This document shows, piece by piece, positions 59,394 through 64,000 of a stretch of DNA of 64,000 nt. Position 1 is the first letter of the stretch. Each line of letters begins with the position of its first letter. Below the pieces are notes generated by a model. That model saw nothing but the letters and a program-made list of their open reading frames with translations. It ran no database searches and was not told the origin of the DNA. Origin of the DNA: RGIG995 sp045543655 (GTDB taxonomy: Bacteria > Bacillota > Clostridia > Oscillospirales > UBA644). The stretch lies in the NCBI GenBank assembly GCA_045543655.1, contig JAZPXN010000008.1:1-64000 (forward strand). The letters run 5' to 3'. The position numbers and the translations under genes are program-made.

Positions 59394-59636
59394 ATGAAAG
59401 CTGGATACATCGTCGCACAGGTCATCAAGAAGAAGCTGAAGACCTGGAGCCAGCGCAGCGTTATCAACTGGCTGGCCGCCAAGGTCGGAACTTCTGCCGC
59501 GAAGACCATCGTCAAGAAGGCTGCCACCGTCGGCGCGTCTGCCCTAGCAAGCTATCTTGCGGCTCACGTTTCCTGGCTGGGCTGCCTTGCCGGCCCCGTT
59601 GGCGGTCTTGCCGCCGGCGCCATCGGCTGGCTGTAA
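59394..59636 (+). CDS. Putative circular-bacteriocin-like precursor peptide
   Basis: An 80-residue very hydrophobic, cationic peptide rich in Ala, Gly and Lys with few acidic residues (none that I can see). Residues 9-26 (QVIKKKLKTWSQRSVINW) are basic; residues 27-80 consist of amphipathic and hydrophobic helices (LAAKVGTSAAKTIVKKAATV, GASALASYLAAHVSWL, GPVGGLAAGAIGWL) with one Cys at 64. This composition is typical of class IId circular bacteriocins of the AS-48/uberolysin type. There is no double-Gly leader and no lanthipeptide enzyme nearby. ATG at 59394 follows AAGGAG at 8 bp. The gene opens a co-directional cluster with SpoIIM-like, ABC and HlyD-type genes. I know of no close named homologue; an alternative is another membrane-active peptide. 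Confidence 0.6.
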   Translation: MKAGYIVAQVIKKKLKTWSQRSVINWLAAKVGTSAAKTIVKKAATVGASALASYLAAHVSWLGCLAGPVGGLAAGAIGWL

Positions 59637-59795
59637 CCGAGGGGCGTTGCTGATTTTTCAGTGACCTTCCGTTCGGCACCGATCCGGTGGGGGAGGGGTT
59701 CCGGCAGGGACTCTTCCCCCCGCTTCTTTTGTCTTATTTTCCGGTGCTTCCGGAAATTATCATATCACGTCCGTCCTCATGAAAGAGGTGATCTC

Positions 59796-60314
59796 ATGAC
59801 GGCAACGATCAAGCAGACGGCGCGGCCCCTGTCCCCCCGGGATATTACGCTGATCTACCTGCTGTTCTCGCTGTTTTTTGCCTTTGCCGGTTTTCTTTAC
59901 GCCGATCTGACGTCGGACTCGGTTTCCTTCGATTTCAGCGGGATCGAAGCCCCCGGCATCGGACCGATTTTTGTCAATAATATCGCTTTCTTTTCCCTGA
60001 TCTGCATTACGCCCTTTCTGAATTTTGCCATGAGCGCCGTTCAGTTCGTGGCCATCGGGAACAATATTTTTCAGATCCGGGAGCTGCCTCTCGGTCTGCA
60101 GGCGGCGCTGCTGTACCGGCACGCCGTCTTCGAGGTGATCGCGCTGATGCTCTCGGTCTATATCAGCTACGAGGTCTACCGCATTCTGAAAGATTATCTT
60201 CATAAATCGATCCGACCGGAACGAAAACGGTGGATCCGTATTCTGATCTGCTACGCCGCCGTAGCGCTTCTGACGCTGTCGGGCGCCTGTTTGGAGGGAA
60301 CCGTAAATGTTTGA
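59796..60314 (+). CDS. SpoIIM/DUF95-like membrane protein of the bacteriocin locus
   Basis: A 172-residue membrane protein with four or five helices. The region VNNIAFFSLICITPFLNFAM followed by LYRHAVFEVIALMLSVYISY matches the pattern of stage II sporulation protein M/DUF95 proteins (N...N near a helix start, then H-x-x-F/I-E). Proteins of this type are a constant part of circular bacteriocin loci (such as As-48C1), where they help maturation, export or immunity. ATG at 59796 with GAAAGAGGTG upstream, 159 bp after the peptide gene. Ends 8 bp inside the ATPase gene. Confidence 0.7.
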   Translation: MTATIKQTARPLSPRDITLIYLLFSLFFAFAGFLYADLTSDSVSFDFSGIEAPGIGPIFVNNIAFFSLICITPFLNFAMSAVQFVAIGNNIFQIRELPLGLQAALLYRHAVFEVIALMLSVYISYEVYRILKDYLHKSIRPERKRWIRILICYAAVALLTLSGACLEGTVNV

Positions 60315-60882
60315 GCTGCACAATCTGAATTTTAAGTACGACGCCCCGATCTTCCGGGACGCTTCCTGTGAGATCCGGAGCAAGCGGGTGGGGGTCGTTG
60401 GGGGCAACGGCGTGGGCAAAACCACCCTGCTCCACCTGATGAACGGCGATCTCATCCCCGAAAGCGGTGCGATCGTCCTTCCCGGCGACGTATATTTCGT
60501 GGATTTCTCCGCGAAGAATTATTCCTACTTCACCCCCCGGGAGTTGATCTCCCTCTGCCGTGCCCTGGACCGTTTTGACGATCGCTTCGACGCCCTGACC
60601 GCCCTTCTGGGGATGGAGGGGATGCTGGATACCTGTCTGGGCAAGCTTTCCCTGGGGAGTCTGAAGAAGGTGTTTCTGATGCTGGGGCTGGCCTCAAAGA
60701 GCGAGGTTCTCCTGCTGGACGAGCCCTTTGAGAATCTTGACGAGAAGACCAACCGGAGCCTGACCGGATATCTTGCCTCCTGCGATAAGCATCTGGTGAT
60801 CGTCAGCCACAACGCCCCCCTCCTGCAGGCCTGCGTGGAGGAGATCTACGAAGTGACCGAAGGAACGTTGGTGAAGCGATGA
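60307..60882 (+). CDS. ABC transporter ATP-binding protein of the bacteriocin locus
   Basis: A compact 191-residue ATPase: Walker A VGGNGVGKTTLLHL (Lys38), a Q-loop region around VYFVDFSAKNYSYF, signature LSLGSLKKV (a variant of LSGGQ), Walker B VLLLDEPFENLDE, and H-loop VSHNAP. It is shorter than usual (about 210-240). It overlaps the SpoIIM-like gene by 8 bp and the permease gene by 4 bp (ATGA), so the three are one translational unit. It should power a membrane complex formed by the neighbours, for export of or protection from the peptide. Confidence 0.92.
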   Translation: MFELHNLNFKYDAPIFRDASCEIRSKRVGVVGGNGVGKTTLLHLMNGDLIPESGAIVLPGDVYFVDFSAKNYSYFTPRELISLCRALDRFDDRFDALTALLGMEGMLDTCLGKLSLGSLKKVFLMLGLASKSEVLLLDEPFENLDEKTNRSLTGYLASCDKHLVIVSHNAPLLQACVEEIYEVTEGTLVKR

Positions 60883-62162
60883 ATACGGCGGTAATGACCT
60901 TTCAGCGCCTGCTGATCAAGCAGGAGCGGAAGTACGGCAAGGAGATTTTGGTAGGGCTTGTCCTTCTGGCGGTGTCGGTGATCGCGTATCTGATCCGTCC
61001 GGAGGTGGGCAACCTTCTGGTGATCACCTACCTCTTTATCACCTCCATTGCCGGCTTCGTGAAGAACGACGTCTTCTGGAGCGCCAACGATTTCCGTTCT
61101 TTGAATATCCCCGTCGGCTCCGCCCGGTATTTCGTCTTTTATCTGCTTCAGCGCTTCTGGTTGGATTCCGTGGTCTCAAACCTTATCGTGGGGGTGGGGC
61201 TGACGGGCTTCCTGCTCCTGCGGGGGCAGATGTTCTCCGCCGTGACCTTTCTGATCTACGCGGCCCTGTATTTCGGCATTTCGCCGGCCTGCAGTATCGT
61301 CTGCAGCAAGAGGAACAAGGCGGTGACCGCTCTTTGCGTCGTCTTTCTGGTGGCTGTGCCCGTCGTTCTGTGGCTGGATTTTGCCTTCTGGCATAAGATG
61401 ACCGCTCTCTACGCCGGTGTTGCCGCCGCCGACGGACTTTGGTGTCTCGGCTTCAGTCTGGCCTGCTTCGGCCTTTTTACGCTGGTCGCCCGGGTCTGCA
61501 AGGGGCAGAAGAGCCACACGTATCTCCCCCGCATCTTTCTGTCTCCCCTGAAAAAACTCGATCTGTGGGTCTATAAAGAGTATCTTCTCAATTATAAGAT
61601 GATCCTCGGCAACGTCTTTTCCCTGGCCTTGACCTTGCTTCTGTTCGCAGAGACCGACGATCTCGGGATTCTGAAGGCCTTTCTTCTGTGGGTCACCTGC
61701 GGCCATTCGTTTTTCTCCGGCAGGGAGAAGAAGACCAAGGAATTCACCCTCCTTGCAAAGGATCCCCTCTTCTGCGGAAGGGCCGGCACCGACGGGCTGT
61801 TTCTGCGCCGCAAGAAGTTTAAGGCCGTGCTTACGGGGAGCGTGATCCGTTTTGCCGTGGCGCTTCCCTTCCTGATCGCTATGGGGCTGGCCTCGGTGGA
61901 AACGGTCTCGGTCTTCGCCGTTACCGGTCTGATCAGCGCTCTTTTGGAGTGCTACTCACTCTTCCACGGAAGCTGGAAGGCCCGGATGCTGATCCATTTC
62001 GCCCAGTCCACCGTCCCCGTGCTGTGGGGTGCCGTTCTGCTGACGGGCTATCCCACGACCTTCCTTTGGATCTATCTGGCGGTAGCCCTGCTGATTTCGG
62101 CGGTGCTGTTCGCCGGCATGACCGTAAAAAACCGCGCCGAAGATCCTTCGGCCGTTCTGTGA
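60879..62162 (+). CDS. Polytopic membrane protein, probable ABC permease
   Basis: A 427-residue membrane protein with about ten helices (EILVGLVLLAVSVIAYLI, LLVITYLFITSIAGFV, MFSAVTFLIYAALYFGI, AVTALCVVFLVAVPVVLWL, FSLALTLLLFAETDDLGIL, VIRFAVALPFLIAMGLASV and others). I do not recognise a named family; size and the ATGA overlap with the ATPase gene make it the likely permease. A conserved-looking soluble loop lies around residues 280-310 (REKKTKEFTLLAKDPLFCG). Confidence 0.75.
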   Translation: MNTAVMTFQRLLIKQERKYGKEILVGLVLLAVSVIAYLIRPEVGNLLVITYLFITSIAGFVKNDVFWSANDFRSLNIPVGSARYFVFYLLQRFWLDSVVSNLIVGVGLTGFLLLRGQMFSAVTFLIYAALYFGISPACSIVCSKRNKAVTALCVVFLVAVPVVLWLDFAFWHKMTALYAGVAAADGLWCLGFSLACFGLFTLVARVCKGQKSHTYLPRIFLSPLKKLDLWVYKEYLLNYKMILGNVFSLALTLLLFAETDDLGILKAFLLWVTCGHSFFSGREKKTKEFTLLAKDPLFCGRAGTDGLFLRRKKFKAVLTGSVIRFAVALPFLIAMGLASVETVSVFAVTGLISALLECYSLFHGSWKARMLIHFAQSTVPVLWGAVLLTGYPTTFLWIYLAVALLISAVLFAGMTVKNRAEDPSAVL

Positions 62163-62175
62163 AAGGAATAAGACT

Positions 62176-62685
62176 GTGAAAACCTCTTTCTTCCGCGCCC
62201 CCATCCTCGCCCTCAGCTCTATCGCTCTTGCGATGCTGGGCTTTTCCCTCCTCCCTGCGGAGAACCTTCTGACCGATATTCTGGCCGACAATCCCTCCTG
62301 GAAGATCGGCGCCGTTGCTGTGATCGCCGTGGGGTATCTCGTGATGTATCTCATCACCGTGGCGATTATGTCGTTTTTGGGCAGTCTGTTCTGCAAGATC
62401 GGCACCAAGGAGAAGGAATCCTTCGATCTGAAAAAGGCCAAGGACGTCAATAAGACGGTCATCACTCTGCTCATCGCCCTCCACGTGGCCTGCTTCGCCC
62501 TGCAGACGGTGACCCACTTCGCCGTATACGCCGCCCTGTTTTTTGCGGTGGGGCTTGCGATTATTTTCCTCGTTATGGGTTTGTATAAGAGAAGGGATAA
62601 TCCGTCCCTGAATCTTTTCGTGGCCACCCTGCCTCTGACCGTCTACGTGGTCGGCAGTCTGGTTTACGGATTCTTTACCTTCTGA
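62176..62685 (+). CDS. Four-helix membrane protein, candidate immunity or accessory protein
   Basis: A 169-residue protein with four or five helices (ILALSSIALAMLGFSLL, IGAVAVIAVGYLVMYLITVAI, TVITLLIALHVACFALQTV, FAVYAALFFAVGLAIIFLVM, LPLTVYVVGSLVYGFF) and short basic loops. Start is a GTG at 62176 with GAAAGGAATA upstream, 13 bp after the permease gene. No family is recognised. Small basic membrane proteins in bacteriocin loci often give self-protection; that role is inferred from position only. Confidence 0.7.
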   Translation: MKTSFFRAPILALSSIALAMLGFSLLPAENLLTDILADNPSWKIGAVAVIAVGYLVMYLITVAIMSFLGSLFCKIGTKEKESFDLKKAKDVNKTVITLLIALHVACFALQTVTHFAVYAALFFAVGLAIIFLVMGLYKRRDNPSLNLFVATLPLTVYVVGSLVYGFFTF

Positions 62686-62698
62686 AAGGAGACGCCTT

Positions 62699-63043
62699 AT
62701 GGCTGACGTTAATCGGGAGATTTCCCACCTTTCTGCCGCCCTCTCCCTGAAGCCGGGGGATGCGGTTTACGTGGTATCCCACCGTCCGGAGCGTTCCCTG
62801 ACCGGGAAGCTGTTGGATGTTCTCTCCGGCGGCTTGGTGGATCTGGCCGGCGGCTACGAAGGCGGCGCCTTCCGCTATCTGGTGGCTACCGACCGGTCCG
62901 GGGATATTTACCGCATGGACCGGGGACAGCCGGTGAAGATCTGCGGAATTCCCCAATGGTCCTCCGACCGGAAGGACTCCTTCCGCCGGGTCACGGTGGA
63001 CGGGGTCTGTTATAAAGCCATTCGAAAGGTTTCGGTGAATTAA
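62699..63043 (+). CDS. Small soluble protein of unknown function in the bacteriocin locus
   Basis: A 114-residue cytoplasmic-looking protein with no signal peptide or helix: KPGDAVYVVSHRPERSLTG, VLSGGLVDLAGGYEGGAFRYL, TDRSGDIYRMDRGQPVKICG, then a basic beta-rich end (SFRRVTVDGVCYKAIRKVSVN). It looks like a small beta-barrel protein. Not recognised. ATG at 62699 with AAAGGAG upstream; only 1 bp separates it from the next gene. Confidence 0.65.
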   Translation: MADVNREISHLSAALSLKPGDAVYVVSHRPERSLTGKLLDVLSGGLVDLAGGYEGGAFRYLVATDRSGDIYRMDRGQPVKICGIPQWSSDRKDSFRRVTVDGVCYKAIRKVSVN

Positions 63044-63044
63044 G

Positions 63045-63476
63045 ATGAAAAAGATCCTCGGAGCCGTTACGGCTCTCGTTCTTCTGCTGTCTCTGACCGC
63101 CTGCGGTGGAGGGACGGTCCTTGTCGGCGGCGCCGACGCCCTTGCGGACCATCCCGGATATTACTCCTTTACGCAGGAGGGGATCGTTACGGTGACCAAT
63201 TACGATCCCGACGCTCCGGCCCACCTGCCTGCCCTGCAGGAGATGGTGGAATACGGCCCCAGCGCCGGGTTGGATTCCCCCGACGAGACGGTCTACTGCA
63301 TTTATATCTTCGATTCCGAAGGCTCCACCCGGGAGAACGAGGCGTATTATTACGCCGAGCTGGCCGAGGGTACGATGGAGATTCTGGTGGAAGAAGATTA
63401 TTATTTCCAAAACGAAGCCGACCGTAAGGCCACCGTGGACAAGCTGGTCGGAATCATTGACGAGGTAAGAAACTGA
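63045..63476 (+). CDS. Small lipoprotein of the bacteriocin locus
   Basis: A 143-residue exported lipoprotein: KKILGAVTALVLLLSLTACGG gives signal peptide and lipobox LTACGG (Cys19). The mature part is acidic (EYGPSAGLDSPDETVYCIYIF, EGTMEILVEEDYYFQNEAD). Not recognised. Acidic surface lipoproteins could bind a cationic peptide outside the membrane, similar in principle to LanI-type immunity lipoproteins; this is inference. It is coupled to the flanking genes (1-bp and 2-bp gaps). Confidence 0.7.
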   Translation: MKKILGAVTALVLLLSLTACGGGTVLVGGADALADHPGYYSFTQEGIVTVTNYDPDAPAHLPALQEMVEYGPSAGLDSPDETVYCIYIFDSEGSTRENEAYYYAELAEGTMEILVEEDYYFQNEADRKATVDKLVGIIDEVRN

Positions 63477-63478
63477 CT

Positions 63479-64000
63479 ATGCTCCGAAACATTCTCGCAG
63501 GCATCCTTCTGACTCTTGCAGCCGGTCTTCTGACCGGCTGCGGCGACGCTTCCGCCTCCGTGACCGATTCCTACACGGTTCGGGCTGAAAGCTCCCGTTT
63601 TCAAGGGAAGCTGGTTTCGAGCCGTATGGAGCAATACGATTTTGACGGCGCCACGCAAGAGGTAAAGGTCTCCAACGGACAGCGGATTACGGCGGGCACG
63701 GTGCTGATCACCCTTTCCGCCGGCGGCAAGGACGCGCTCTCTGCCGATCTGCGCACCGAGATGGATCTGTCCGAGGTGCAGGCCGATAAGGTCGAGGCCC
63801 AGCGGGAGCTGGAGCTGATCCAAAAGGGAGATTTCTCCGAATCGCCTGCCCTTGCGGGAGAATACGCCGCTTTGTCCGACGAATTCGCCGACCTTGAGCC
63901 GGAGATCCGTGCTCAGCAGATCGTGGTGGAGACGGCGGAGATCAACTACCGTTACGCCCTGCAGGAGCTGATCGACTCCGCTCCCGGCAACGATTCCATC
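63479..64000 (+). CDS. HlyD-type membrane fusion (adaptor) lipoprotein, partial
   Basis: The first 174 residues; the gene runs off the window. Signal peptide with lipobox LLTGCGD, then FQGKLVSSRMEQYDFDGATQ and the lipoyl-like segment VKVSNGQRITAGTVLITLSA, followed by a long helical region (DLSEVQADKVEAQRELELIQ; IRAQQIVVETAEINYRYALQ) as expected of the coiled-coil hairpin of HlyD/MacA-type adaptors. In AS-48 the second transporter As-48EFGH has an adaptor subunit, so ABC ATPase and permease genes may follow beyond the edge. ATG at 63479, 2 bp after the lipoprotein stop. Confidence 0.85.
   Translation, partial: MLRNILAGILLTLAAGLLTGCGDASASVTDSYTVRAESSRFQGKLVSSRMEQYDFDGATQEVKVSNGQRITAGTVLITLSAGGKDALSADLRTEMDLSEVQADKVEAQRELELIQKGDFSESPALAGEYAALSDEFADLEPEIRAQQIVVETAEINYRYALQELIDSAPGNDSI

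Larger units (their letters stand above)
59394..64000 (+). other. Circular-bacteriocin-like biosynthetic locus (open at right edge)
   Basis: Eight co-directional genes: precursor peptide, SpoIIM/DUF95-like protein, ABC ATPase, permease, four-helix membrane protein, soluble protein, lipoprotein, HlyD-type adaptor. From the second gene onward gaps are 13 bp or less or overlaps, indicating one operon; a strong terminator at 58987-59020 bounds it on the left. Confidence 0.6.

Noticed and set aside
59394..59636. The 80-residue peptide as a class II double-Gly-leader bacteriocin or lanthipeptide
   Set aside because: No GG cleavage site in a typical leader, only one Cys, and no C39 peptidase-transporter or LanB/C/M gene in the visible part of the locus.

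Overview
The window looks like one contig of a GC-rich, low-abundance-type member of the class Clostridia (Oscillospirales-like by inference). It carries a sporulation sigma factor (sigG), AddAB instead of RecBCD, FakA/FakB-type fatty-acid kinase parts, many Gram-positive lipoproteins with a lipobox Cys, consensus TTGACA/TATAAT promoters and AGGAGG-type ribosome binding sites. I see no rRNA, tRNA, CRISPR array, transposase or phage structural gene. Intergenic space is unusually rich in short palindromic repeat modules.

Layout. 0.8-5.4 kb: queuosine genes tgt and queA, a ZIP metal transporter, dapA. 5.4-6.6 kb: gene-free repeat region. 6.7-10.7 kb: DegV/FakB, a FakA-like kinase and a GPH-type sugar symporter. 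11.2-15.3 kb: a four-gene lipid operon (acyl-activating enzyme with a carrier domain, PlsC acyltransferase, membrane alpha/beta hydrolase with a Cys nucleophile, YuiD-like PAP2-related protein). 15.7-20.3 kb: a small protein, a sigma-like protein and a MORN protein on the minus strand, an HD phosphohydrolase, and dCMP deaminase. 20.5-29.3 kb: five tandem paralogous solute-binding-type lipoproteins, each with its own promoter and terminator and with no permease nearby. 29.5-34.3 kb: a DMT transporter, birA-bioY, a LivJ-like lipoprotein, tyrS.

34.5-35.5 kb: a SLOG protein and XRE regulator, divergently arranged and flanked by direct repeats. 35.9-45.4 kb (minus strand): GH43 glycosidase, inositol-phosphatase family protein, acetyltransferase, addA, addB and two small membrane proteins. 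45.5-52.1 kb: sigG, an MFS protein, a DUF2156 protein with a GH20 hexosaminidase, a DUF5684 membrane protein, a PHP-like hydrolase. 52.9-58.4 kb: two related beta-propeller-like lipoproteins flanking a DUF5058/membrane protein/M20 peptidase operon; then another DUF5684 protein.

59.4-64.0 kb (cut by the window edge): the most striking locus. An 80-residue cationic, Ala/Gly-rich, hydrophobic peptide gene is followed on the same strand by a SpoIIM/DUF95-like membrane protein, an ABC ATPase, a polytopic permease, a small four-helix membrane protein, a small soluble protein, a lipoprotein and an HlyD-type adaptor lipoprotein. This is the architecture expected of a circular (class IId / AS-48-like) bacteriocin locus, with a precursor I do not recognise. 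The other candidate for novelty is the five-gene lipoprotein array, whose members show two subtypes, a shared dyad upstream of the promoters and a visible gene-conversion tract.
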